Source of the DNA: Cercozoa sp. M6MM
Taxonomy: Eukaryota > Endomyxa: Ascetosporea
Direction: 5' to 3' (one strand)
Length of the DNA stretch: 64,000 nucleotides
NCBI GenBank assembly: GCA_040357565.1
Contig: JBDODJ010000003.1
A model generated the notes under the pieces. It saw only the letters and a list, made by a program, of their open reading frames with translations. It made no database searches and was not told the DNA's origin. Both the position numbers and the translations under genes were made by a program. Positions 46,906-56,940 of this stretch are shown here, piece by piece. Position 1 is the stretch's first letter. Each line of letters starts with the position of its first letter.

Positions 46906-48115
46906 ATGTACGCGTTTCTAACGCAGTTTCTCCCCTGTGTGGCTTTGGCCGTGCGCTTGGCAATTGCAGACGAGAGCGACCTTTACTTTGTGCTGAATCC
47001 CAAAAACAAGCCAATTTGGTCGATTGAGGAAGCTGAAGGCAAGCTTTGTGCCAAAAAAACCGGTGCCCGTTCAGGCTTTACGCAGAAGAGATGCAAAACG
47101 TACAGTACATGTTTGTATGACTGTACCCCTCCGCAGTATCGATAGTGCTGACATCAAAAATACAGCCCCTACTGCACCCTGTGTTGAAATGCAGGTTTCT
47201 GCCTCTGAAGTCAGGCGAGGTCTGAACCGAGTTAACTACGGTTTTACAGTGCCACATATCTACAATGTCTTTTAATGTAGGATTCGGTTTTGCCAACGGC
47301 ATTAGACTGGAACAAGGTCAAAGTTCTCGCAGGTCTGACCGTGAAAACGTCCGAGCGAAGCTTGTATTGCAGTACAGCCGCCCAGATCACGTTGGCAGTC
47401 GAGATGAACGAGTGGCACTATCTCAAGGAAGAGCGACAACTTTTTTCTGGAGTACCAATGGGCACATTCCAGTCTGATGCAAACTGGAGCATCAAACATG
47501 ATCACGATGGCTGCACAATTTGTCACAAGAAAAACTGCATCCAACTGACTCCCAGAATTAACTGCGAACTGCCGCCCGCCCAAAGTGGGGCTCGAGAAGC
47601 TTGGTACGGCAGAGACGAGCGTAGCGCTTCTCTCAAAAAACGTTTCGGAACGGAGCTGGCTTGCAAAGAAGTTGCAGCTGCAAAGATAAAACGCAAGCTG
47701 GGTGTTCTGGGCTCTGGCGCTACAAGTATTCTTGAGTTTGAAGAGGTAAATTTACTTTTGACGGTTTGTCGCTTCCAGTGTATGTTTTGATCAGTTTCTT
47801 AGACATACAATTTACAGTATCATGTGGCTTGAACTGAAGACCCATTTACTTTTGTATATGGTTATTTACAGTTTTACACACATCTATGGCATTCCTCCTA
47901 GTAGGATCGATAGCTTTACCGAAATTCTGTTCGCTCTTAATAATGTTTGTCTGCGCAACACAGCTTGACATCTCAGCCAAGTGCAATGCACTTGAAAGAA
48001 GCAAGATAAATGAAGACTGGGGCAGCATTCGAGACGCATACGTCGAGTGGGTGAAGCTCTCAAATCTTGTTCAACGGAAAACTGCGAAGAATGAAATGTC
48101 AGTTCTATTGTATCC
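46906..48115 (+). CDS. Secreted Cys-containing protein, 3' end unresolved
   Basis: ATG 46906 gives a signal peptide (MYAFLTQFLPCVALAVRLAI) followed by DESDLYFVLNPKNKPIW and GKLCAKKTGARSGFTQKRC. After an intron (about 47101-47194) comes SASEVRRGLNRVNYGFTV, then an exon from about 47279 with LDWNKVKVLAGLTVKTSERS, ITLAVEMNEWHYLKEERQLF, a CTICHKKNCIQLTPRINC cysteine cluster and LKKRFGTELACKEVAAAKI. A further exon at about 47968-48110 (LDISAKCNALERSKINEDWG) may belong to it. The end runs into the GT array and the 100-N gap at 48268. Not recognised; a secreted or lumenal role is inferred from the signal peptide and cysteines. Confidence 0.5.
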
Positions 48116-48121
48116 TTGCGC

Positions 48122-48442
<321 letters not shown>

Positions 48443-48489
48443 ATTAAAGGAATTACACACAAAAGCACACGAGCACAAACAAAAGGTAC

Positions 48490-49307
48490 CACGTTGCGTT
48501 AGATTCAGCTTTTCGGCAAAGAAGGTAATTGCAGACAGTTTTGTTTCGTGCGATCCAATTGGATCGTCGTCGTTCTCATACTCTAACGTGATGTTTCCTC
48601 TTGACAACCGAATATGCTCTGCCTGAGCAAAGGCAACGACGCAGCACATTCGAAAGAATGAAGGAGCGTCAAAGAGAAAGCGGCACGCCGTACCGGAAGC
48701 TGCATCGCTTTAACTGCCTCGCGACGCACATCACCCACAGTGTCATTTACAGTTAGTTCTAACTTTAGTCTTCTGCCGGGGAAGCGCAACCGCACCGACA
48801 CTTTTTTCTCGTTGCGGCCTCCTAAAAAAGGCAAGGACAAACAAATTGGTGGCTTTTGTCGTTTTTCATAACAAAAAATAAATAAATAAATAAATAACCG
48901 TTAAAAACAGTCACAGTCTCAAACCTGAAATGGTGAACTCACGCGACTTCATCGAACACCTTGAGGTTCGTGTTGTCCTCGCAGAAACCTGTACCACCCT
49001 TGTCGAGGTTTGTGTTGTCCTTGTAGAAGCTTGTATCAGCGACGCCGACGTGGACAGAGCACTTGGCAAAAACTCCCAAAAAGTAATTTCAACCCCGCTC
49101 CAACCAACAGACGTTATGTGCTCCTCCGGTACTAAGCACGCACTTGCGCTCAAAGATCTGGACAGAAAACGTACTTTGAGAAATCGGATTTCTGATCGGT
49201 ATCGATGTGATGTTAATTGAAGTTCTGTCCTTGTTGCATGCATTTCCACTCGACTGATAATCTCTCGACTTGTCCACCTTACCGGTGGCGCGAGATCCTC
49301 CCGCCAT
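48490..49307 (-). CDS. Protein with ubiquitin-like fold (unrecognised), 3' end unresolved
   Basis: ATG 49307 (MAGGSRAT) starts a short first exon. A second region encodes SVHVGVADTSFYKDNTNLDK and GFCEDNTNLKVFDEVA, with two related DNTNL segments. A third exon (about 48719-48822) reads KKVSVRLRFPGRRLKLELTV then NDTVGDVRREAVKAM, and is joined in phase to AEHIRLSRGNITLEYEND at about 48534-48647. The beta-beta-alpha pattern with a TVGDVRREAVKAM helix resembles a ubiquitin-like or RA/FERM F1 domain. The start is only 45 bp from the stop of the upstream same-strand methyltransferase. The 3' end meets the gap at 48268-48367. No family assigned. Confidence 0.48.
48885..48902. repeat. (AAAT)n microsatellite
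   Basis: Five aaat-type units in an intron of the ubiquitin-fold gene. Confidence 0.85.
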
Positions 49308-49351
49308 CCCACGATCGTGTACGGTACGGCAGCGCAGGAAACGACGCGATG

Positions 49352-50917
49352 CTAATGATCGCGCGCCGTTGGAGGTGTTGACGAGACAGAAAATGGCGAA
49401 GTGTCGTTTTTCCTGGCCACGAAGCAGCCGAGTCGGTAGGCGCGCACATTGAGCGACTGTTCATTGTCAGCATAGCCACTGATTCCGTCCTCACGCATGC
49501 TCGAATGCAGCAGCGTGAAACCGGCGCTTTCGATGACCTTCAGGAGCTCCTGGAATGAGAGACGCAGCGGGGGTTCTTCATTGTCGTGCACGTGCCACTA
49601 TCTCAGTGCACACAGTAGTTTCGCCAAGATTCAATGAAGTGATGGAAAGGTATAAACTGGGTACAGTGAGGGGGCCACTGTTGACCCAGACACCACCGTC
49701 AGGTAGCATATCGTGAATGAGTCGAATACAGTGCTCAACATCTGGTACAGCGTCGATAAAGAAACACGTTGCCACGGCGTCTGCAGCGTACACCAACAAT
49801 TAGTGGTACAGATCAAGCAAGTGGACACACAAGCGGAAACAAACCAAAGTGTCGATCTTGGTATTGCTCGAAAAAGTGGCCAGCACAGAAGGAGATTTCG
49901 AGGTCGTCCAGTCCTTCCATCGAGACGTCAGGTACTACCAAAGAGAATGGCCTGGTATAAGTACACATAGTAGTGATCACAAAGTACCCGTAATCTGTCT
50001 GCACTGAGAGTCGGTGTCGGTAACGTTGTCGAAGGTGTCAACGAAGGGACACAGTCGCCATTGTTGCGGATGCTGCTGCATGAAGAGCAGCGTCATGCCG
50101 CACAGCATCTGGTAGCTCACCTCGTTTGTCTCCACCCTGAAACCTTCCTTGGCCTAAGGAACAATAGACAGCTACATCAGCTGTATTTGCGCAAGTGTGT
50201 CCCTTCAGTACAAGGTCGAAAGCCAGTCGGCCGAGTCCACAGCCGGGAACCAAAACTGACGCACGCGATTCACAGTGTTGCTTCAAGTTGTCAATGAAGT
50301 ACTTGTGTAGATGCTCTCTGTTGACACACAATAGTCTGCAAATACTTCATAGACTCAAGTGGAACCTTTCGCGTGCTCCTTCTGCACTCCACTCTCTCGC
50401 AAACTGACGCAGCGTTGCCGTCACTTTCTGCAGACCAGCAACCGATATCACAAGCACATTCGACCCTGCCCACCGAGCCTAAACAAAGCAGCACATTGAT
50501 GTCACGATCATGAGCATTCGAATCAGTCAGAACACGATCAAATTCTTCTTGGGTTTTCGCCCATCTGTCAAGGTACAGGTGAGTGTCAACGTGACCACAA
50601 AGAGAACACGTGGAAACAACTCACTTGGTGAGGAACGCACTAGCGCCAGATTGACGCAGCTGCAAGCAAAAGCGCCGATTCGTGTCGAGTGCTTCGTGCA
50701 CGCGAATGCCACGTTGTGCCACTAAACAGCGCACTTGCTCCGAATTGCTCTGACTGGCTCGCTGGGCAACCTCTCTGTCCCATCTTTGTCGCACATGCCG
50801 GTCGTACTAAAGAACAAAGACGCAAGTTTTGTGTACATACGTGGACACTGCATCGTCAAAGTACTGTACCACACAAAGCGCTTCGAGCACCGAACCTAGG
50901 TGCTGTAGTCTACACAT
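49352..50917 (-). CDS. CARNMT1: Carnosine N-methyltransferase homologue (N2227 family)
   Basis: SAM-dependent enzyme that converts carnosine to anserine in animals; fungal/protist members exist. ATG 50917 starts MCRLQHLGSVLEALCVVQYF, joined over a 30-nt intron to YDRHVRQRWDREVAQRA. Then come LQKVTATLRQFAREWSAEG (the family LKQFVRDWS segment), ASVLVPGCGLGRLAFDLVL (SAM motif I, PGxGLGRL), VPDVSMEGLDDLEISFCAGH, VATCFFIDAVPDVEHCIRLI, MLPDGGVWVNSGPL (GGxWxNxGPL), LRLSFQELLKVIESAGFTLL and CFVARKND. These match the CARNMT1 order closely. Stop TAG 49352-49354. Confidence 0.85.
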
Positions 50918-51216
50918 GAAAGCAGTACAGTAACACTCGACGCGACAGGCACAACAACAGACATTTTACTCCTCAAGTCGGGCCTGGTCGATCATGATAA
51001 TGTAGTAACACAATCAGGCGGTTAGTGACATATCGCACTGTACACTGTACACAGAACAGAACAAAAAAAAAAACTGTGGCTACTGTTTCACTGGAGTGAG
51101 AGGCTGCAAAGTAACACAATCAGTGGCCTCACGTGTGCTTGTATTATATAGACTCGAGTGGTATCGTTCAAGGCGTTGATTGCATTGTCATTGTGTTTTT
51201 TTGCACCGAATTGAAC

Positions 51217-51620
51217 ATGTCCAGATCGAATCTCGTCGAGATGGCAGACAGCAGCAACCAGGCGCTCAATGTGAACACCTGGAGGGTTGAGGTGGCAGAA
51301 CCATCGCCCGAATCACAGCCGATTCTTTCGCCGCTTCCGCACTGGTGCAGTCACACACTGTCCTTCTGTCCTTTCGCGAATCACTGCTGTGCATAGGAAG
51401 ACAATTGTGCACACAACGCTCAATGGTGTCGCCAACGGTATCGGCTTTGCTGCAGGTACAGAAACCTTCCTGCTTGAGGTGTTTTGACACGTGTATTTAC
51501 CTTGTTTTTTCGTCTGTGTTAGGCTCTGTTCTGGTCTATCTCGTGTGCAACAAGATCGTGTCGGGCAAGTTCACGCTCTCGACCAACACGCAGTCAAACG
51601 GCAGTCAGCAAACGCAGTAA
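51217..51620 (+). CDS. Small single-pass membrane protein
   Basis: Three exons in phase: from ATG 51217 to about 51344 (MSRSNLVEMADSSNQALNV, then a Pro/Ser-rich stretch ending PLPHW), about 51396-51454 and about 51523-51620. The membrane segment spans the second intron: TTLNGVANGIGFAAG joined to SVLVYLVCNKI, with a Gly-rich GxxxG-like face, and a short hydrophilic tail (SGKFTLSTNTQSNGSQQTQ). About 94 residues. Not recognised; the Gly-rich helix recalls small organelle-membrane proteins, but no family can be named. Confidence 0.55.
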
Positions 51621-51700
51621 TAGACTAGGCTAGCGCAGTTTGATGCGCTGTGCAATTACAACGTACGTACGCATCACACGCACCCCAACGCAACTGCAAT

Positions 51701-51715
51701 TCCTAAAATCAGCTA
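51701..51715. repeat. Target-site duplication, 3' side of the retroelement
   Basis: tcctaaaatcagcta, identical to 53967-53981. The two copies bracket the retroelement exactly. Confidence 0.92.
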
Positions 51716-51980
51716 GTTAGTTAGTTGAGTCTTCTAGGAAACCAACTATGTAGTTCCCCTGCACCAGTCTGGGGTGGGTCACAAGAGCATGGCCGTGTCT
51801 ACCGCCCGCTTAGGGTAGGACCATACAACTCCCCTTTTGACGTTCCCCAGACATCGAAGTCGACTTCATGGTTGATGCAGGTAGCGGGCTACAAGTAGAG
51901 AGGCGTCGCAGGCGGCGTCGGGTCGTCCCGTCGTCCTCCTCCCGTCTCTCCACTCGATACCTAAACAAAACAAACAAACG

Positions 51981-52030
51981 GACATAGACTTAGGGCCACC
52001 ACTGCTGTGAGTGGTGGCCTAGTCTATGTC
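51981..52030. repeat. Hairpin at the stop codon of the retroelement ORF
   Basis: gacatagact-t-agg-g-ccaccact pairs with agtggtggcctagtctatgtc around a six-base loop (gctgtg); about 21 pairs with two single-base bulges. It overlaps the ORF stop (52019-52021). Confidence 0.82.
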
Positions 52031-53966
52031 GGGGACCTCTCGGTCCAGTGCCTGCTGGGAGGCTAGTTGTCCTTCGACAGTTGCTTCCTCGTCCCAGGAG
52101 ATCTTGGTGCCTTGATGCATTCTGTTGAGTGTTGCTAGGTTCTCGGGGTTGGCTAGTATGTCTTCGATTGTGCGCCATTGAGCCGCATTGGTGTTGTTTC
52201 TGATAGCTTCCGTTACCTTGCATTCCAGCAATCGGTGGTACGTGTCGAGAGTGTCTTCTGCATTTTCCCAGGTACCCGCGCAGTCGGGGCACTCGCTTAC
52301 TTCGCGCTTTTGTAGTCGTTGTTTGCATCCCTTGCAGTTGGGAGTCCTGAGTCTGCCTCTGGCTTTGCATTCATTGCACTTTCGCGGTATTTGGGCATAG
52401 TTGTAGTACTTGAAGCTTCCAAGTCTGTTGCAGAGGAATCTTGAAAGTGTGCGGATGTCTGCGATGCTGCGTTTGCGCTCTTTGTCTATTCTGAGGAGTT
52501 TGTTTGAGTTCCTGATGTGTTTCCAGGGGTTTCTGACGTGTGTTTTCTGTCGAGCTCTGACTCTGGCCCTTCTGAGAGGGCGTTGCGGTTCATTGTTTTT
52601 GCTGTTTCGTGTCTGCTTTTTCAGTTTTTTGTGGTCTTTGTTTATTTTGATCCAGTTTCTCCTTCTGCGGCTGTTCCTTCCTTTCTTTGCTTCTTTGTCT
52701 GCTAGTTCGTTGAGGTGAATGTCGATGTGTGATGGTACCCAGTGTACCGTGATGTGCATGTCCTTTGTAAGTTCTTTCAGTTGTGCATCAATCTCATCCA
52801 TCTCTGTTTTTTGAGGTGTTGTCAGGTGCAAGATTGTTCCTTTGTTGTCAATCAGGAGTGCGATACGGGTTTCTCCTTTTTCTTTAGCGTGTTTGATGCA
52901 TTGCATTATGGCAACTCTTTCTGCATCATAGATAGTCGCGTTGGTGATTTTTCCATTGCCAGACCTTAGCCTTCCATTGACTGGTTTTCCTGATGTCCAG
53001 CCGTAGCCTGCTTCGCTTCCGGCAAGGCTGCCGTCAGTTGCGTACACTTGTTGTATCTCTGCTCTGTTTGAGAGGTCACGTATCAGTTGGAGCCACTTGT
53101 GCTTGTGGTGTTCAGCATCCATTTTCCGTATTGACCATGTCTCGTGTTCTCTGGGTCTGTTCACTGTCTTGATGATCCTTCCGAGAATCTTTCTCCTTCT
53201 TTGTGGTATTTCGCTCAGTTCAGCGTCGGTGATCTTGCGGTTTGTGGCTGCTCTTCTCCAAGCAGAAATTGGTGTGGTGTCAGTGTGTAGACACAGTGTG
53301 CTCTCTTTAGCGTAGTGATTGATTAGTTCTGTCGCTTCTGCTCGTTCAGCCATCTCTCCGATTGTTCCTGTGTCGGTGATGGTGTACACTGCCTCGTTGG
53401 GAGAGCTCGTGGGTAGTCTCATGCAGATCCTCAGGGCGGTGCGTTGTGTTATTTCGAGTTTTCTCCTCCATTTTGTGCTGCCAATTTTGTGCCACCAGAG
53501 CGCGATGCCGTATCGAGCGCATGACAGTATCCATGCTTTGTAGATCTGTACCGCTAGGTATTGTGTGAGTCCAGACCTCGTGTATATCAGTCTTTTCAGT
53601 GTGTTGATCCTCCGAGTGATTTTGTGGTGTAGTTGCTCTGCGTGTGCCTCGTATGACAGGTTTCTGTCTATGAGGAGACCTAAGATTCTCATTTTGTCTA
53701 CTTGCTCGATGTCTTCTCTCTCGTTGTCGTGGGACAGTGTTTTCATTCTGATTTTGAGGTCTCTGATTGTCTTCTTTCCCAGTTGGATGAACTGAGTCTT
53801 TGTGGGTGCAAATTCCATGCCGTTGCGTTTTGCCCAGGTGGTGGCTGTGTCCAAGAGGCACTTACAAGCTTCCTGCATGTCTGATCTCTTTGTTGTCCTT
53901 ACTATGACGTATGAGTCATCGGCGTATCCGACACTGTGTGCAGTGGTTACTGCTCCTTTAATTTTA
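52019..53966 (-). CDS. Retrotransposon ORF2 fragment: RT C-terminus, RNase H, CCHC
   Basis: In order: HSVGYADDSYVIVRTTKR (RT motif C, YADD), GMEFAPTKTQFIQLGKK and MRILGLLIDRNLSYEAHAEQ (RT motifs D/E), a thumb region (IYKAWILSCARYGIALWW), then RNase H (VYATDGSLAGSEAGYGW, ATIYDAERVAIMQCIKHA, IALLIDNKGTIL, ITVHWVPSHIDIHLNELADK with the DG, E, D and HVxxH-N-A-D type residues) and a C-terminal zinc cluster (CNECKARGR, CKGCKQR, CPDCAGTWENAEDTLDTYH to C). This arrangement fits I/R1/Tad-like non-LTR groups. No stop or frameshift from the truncation to 52019, about 648 residues. Without the upstream RT and endonuclease it cannot move by itself. Confidence 0.92.
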
Positions 53967-53981
53967 TCCTAAAATCAGCTA
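53967..53981. repeat. Target-site duplication, 5' side of the retroelement
   Basis: tcctaaaatcagcta, identical to 51701-51715. Confidence 0.92.
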
Positions 53982-54158
53982 CTTCTTTGTGACTCGACTG
54001 CTGCTAGCACTGAGTGACGTGGGTGACTCAAAAGTCCAAACTGAAGAACACTAACTGAACAAACGGGACGGGAACGACCGGGTGCGCTGACAGCACTGCA
54101 GCAGGTGCGCATAAGTGACGACTCCACTTTGCGTTCACTGATGAATCGTCACCGAGGA

Positions 54159-55382
54159 CTAGAAGGCATCCGCGCTCGACTTGAGGCAGAGCTGCGAAAC
54201 ACGGTGCAATGTGAGGCTGCCCATTACACTAAACCAGGGAAACCGCAAGGCAAGCTGTACGTTGATGAGGTCGGACAGCGTGCAGAGACCGACAGGCTTG
54301 ATTGCATTGTCGACAAGCCAGACGCGCTTGATGCGCTTCTGCACAACGAGATCGAGCGCCTCCTGCACGGTCGAGTTCGGCGTGAGTGTGAGCGGTGCGG
54401 AGCCGCCCGAGGAGCGACGCAGAAAGGCGAGCACGTTGAGGTTCTTGAGGTCCTCGATGTCGACGAGTTCGTCGTTGCCGTTGTTGCCACCGATGCAGAC
54501 ACGTCGCAGGTCGGTGCCTGTGTTCGAACTCAGACATAAATACAGCCAACAGAGAGAAGCAGCGAGAAGAAACGCACAACTGAGGTTCGCCACGAGTTGC
54601 TGCGAGCTGTTGACGATGCCGACGCAGGTGACCTCCTTGTTGCGCATGCGCGACAGCGCCTGCAGTGCCGACTCGGTGTCCTGTGCCTTCACAGTCTCAC
54701 GCAGCAGACCGGCATCCTCGAGCGTCGACTCGGCCACCTATCCAGTTAAGAGTTTAGTCAAGAGTCCAATCAAGAGTCCAATCAAGAGTTCAGTCAAGAG
54801 TCCAGTCAAAGGTGAGCACATCAACACAGACTCAGTGCCACCCAGAGTGACCGTACCTCCTCCGGCAAGCGGATCTGCTTGTTCAGATAGCGAATCAAGT
54901 CGGTCTGCGAGAGCAGCTGCGGGTTCTTGAGGTCGTCATCGAGCGTGACAATCACGCGGTGCACGCCCGCCGAGAAAATCGGCAGCAACGTGTCCACCGT
55001 GTCGTTGTGCTTGAAGATGAACATGTCGCGCGACTCGGCGCCCATGCCGACTAGGTGGTGCACCTGCAGCTCCTCCGGCGGCGTGCTGTCCTCGGAACGC
55101 AGCGCCAGATACGTCAGCACATCCTGCAGGTCTACAATGCGCACGGCGTCACCATTCTGGTCCATCACAGGCAACGACGTCACCGAGGCGGCACGCATCT
55201 TGTCCAGCGTGTCCTTCAGCGTGTCAGTCAAGTTGCACGTCACAAGTTCCTTGCGAAACACGATACCTGTTCCCAACAGGCTTTACATCGATTAACCGCA
55301 AGTAGAATCCGCAACACGTACCACCAAGAACATTTGATAGCGTGTGCGACGCGAAAGCCGTCGGTGTGGAGTCGCTCGACAT
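54159..55382 (-). CDS. Four-CBS-domain protein, AMPK-gamma / SDS23-like
   Basis: ATG 55382 gives MSSDSTPTAFASHTLSNVLG, spliced in phase 1 to GIVFRKELVTCNLTDTLKDT. Successive CBS-type units follow: DTLDKMRAASVTSLPVMD with VRIVDLQDVLTYL; TVDTLLPIFSAGVHRVIV with LLSQTDLIRYLNKQI; TESALQALSRMRNKEVTCVG; and TVQEALDLVVQKRIKRVWLV ending GLCTLSDLIN. Two Bateman modules that bind adenine nucleotides are expected, as in the AMPK gamma subunit, but the N-terminal kinase-binding features of gamma were not seen, and about 330 residues also fits SDS23-type proteins. One intron (54739-54816) is a minisatellite. Stop TAG 54159-54161. Confidence 0.78.
54739..54816. repeat. CAAGAGTYCA minisatellite in CBS-gene intron
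   Basis: About six units of caagagtccaat / caagagttcagt in tandem fill most of one intron. Confidence 0.88.
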
Positions 55383-55892
55383 CTTTTTCAAAATACGTCA
55401 AGCTCCTAAACAGCACAACAGCCCAGCAAAATCGTTTCCCTTGCTTTTTGCTGCCACACGAAAGGAAGCGTATACGCGCCAAACAAACCTTTGAGACAGC
55501 ACCCAATTGCTAGAAAAAAGCAAAACGGTCTGCGAAAGCTGTATTCTTCCTTTTGTGGCATTTCAAGGGTGTCTATATCGGCCGAATGCTCGTGTCGATC
55601 ATAATCCCAGCAGAGCTCATTCGCAGCATCATTGTGTTCCGGCGCGTGCATAGCTACGGTTTATGGCCTAAAAATTGTCGAAAGCCCGTCGAAGCGTACC
55701 TTTTACATCTTCAGCGCGGGTTAAAACTCTGTCAAGTCACAGAAAATTCCATGACGTGGCACGTCGAAACATGACGTGGAAGCTGCGTTCTTTCGCTTCT
55801 ATCAGTCTTTCTTGTTTAGTCTGAGTCACATAAGGTAGGCTGTGCTCCTTGTGCCCTAAACTTGACCTCTAAAATTCGACGGTAGGACAAAC
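55383..55892. other. Divergent intergenic region
   Basis: 510 bp between divergent starts. Short open frames on both strands (for example minus-strand MPQKEEYSFRRP at about 55490-55560) do not join in phase to the CBS gene and are left unassigned. Confidence 0.5.
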
Positions 55893-56852
55893 ATGAGACT
55901 TCTTCTGTACGCCAGCCTGGTTTTTTTGGGCCTCCTTCGTGTCAAGGCCGGCTTTAGTGCCGAGACTTTGATCGACGATGATGGAAAGGTGTTGATACAC
56001 GAAGATATCAGTGTCAGTGAGGTAATTCTACTTTTTATACGGGAGCGATCAGTTTGATATTTCTGACCTGTAAGATATTTAGAATGAACACTGGCAAGTC
56101 GATTCTCTCGATGACGTGCTCGACATTGACGCACTGATTACGAAAGAGCAGCAGCAAATTCGCGAACTGGAAGTTCGCAAGCGACGTGAAGATGAGATTC
56201 GCGAGAAGATGCGAAGGTTTAGAGAACAAGAGCGCGAGCAACGACTCGAGCGAGCGCGGAAGGAACTCGAAGATACCCAACGCCGTATCCAACAAGAACA
56301 AGACCGCAAACGAAACGAAGAATACGCAAGAAGCAAGCTTCAGTCCAAGAAACCGACTTACAAGGTTTTGAACCGTCTCCAGCTGCCTCGATCTGTCCAA
56401 AAGAGCGAGCTTTCTCTCGATGTGGTATGTCTCGTTATTGCTCCCTTGAGCATGTAGTCTAAACCTGTTTGTATTGTAGAAACACGGCAAACTCCGCTTG
56501 ATCCGAACTGTGCCTCGTCGCGACGTCTTTGGACGACTTGCTCGTCCTGACAGTCGCGTGCTGCAGCAGTGGCGACTATCGCCTTCTCTGGGTATCCTTT
56601 CGTTAATGCATCTTTTGGTTTGACCCTTAAACTTGACTTTAACTTGTGTATTCAGATACAACGCGGCTACAAGGCGACTTTGACGAGCGCAGCAGCGTGT
56701 TTGAACTGCGCTTGAATCCAAAGGACGAAGAGGTTCCACAACTCCAAGAACAAAAGCGTACCAATCGTGAGCAGCCGCGATGGAGACAGCCCAATCGACG
56801 GATTCGAAGATCGCGACCATTCCGCCAACCATGGAGCCTTTTTGATTTTTAA
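55893..56852 (+). CDS. Secreted/ER coiled-coil protein (unrecognised)
   Basis: ATG 55893 opens a clear signal peptide (MRLLLYASLVFLGLLRVKAG), followed by DDDGKVLIHEDISVSE. After an intron (about 56021-56080) a highly charged helix runs IDALITKEQQQIRELEVRKR, REDEIREKMRRFREQEREQR and ERARKELEDTQRRIQQEQ, then a basic region (KLRLIRTVPRRDVFGRLARP) and a last exon LQGDFDERSSVFELRLNPKD ending in an Arg/Gln/Pro-rich tail (RRSRPFRQPWSLFDF). No ER-retention signal. About 250 residues, four exons. Stop TAA 56850-56852, 88 bp from the convergent ligase stop. Function unknown. Confidence 0.6.
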
Positions 56853-56940
56853 TTATAAACCCGAAACTGAACTAAACTGTATCCCTTTACGTTAGTCGAG
56901 TCAGTTCAGTTCGGTTTAACCAAAAAAAACAGATCGAATT

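Larger units (their letters stand above)
51716..53966 (-). mobile_element. 5'-truncated non-LTR (LINE) retrotransposon with RNase H
   Basis: A 2.25-kb insertion read on the minus strand, bracketed by perfect 15-bp direct repeats (51701-51715, 53967-53981). The 5' end is cut inside the reverse transcriptase, just before the catalytic YADD box (53915-53926). The remaining frame is open to TAG 52019-52021. A roughly 300-bp 3' UTR ends in a short degenerate ctcaactaactaac tail rather than poly-A. Intact frame plus perfect duplications indicate a recent insertion. It inserted between the small membrane protein gene and the CBS gene, disrupting no recognised gene. Confidence 0.92.

Noticed and set aside
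54105-54539. Plus-strand ORFs across the CBS gene
   Set aside because: Antisense shadows; the minus strand has phase-consistent exons with CBS motifs.
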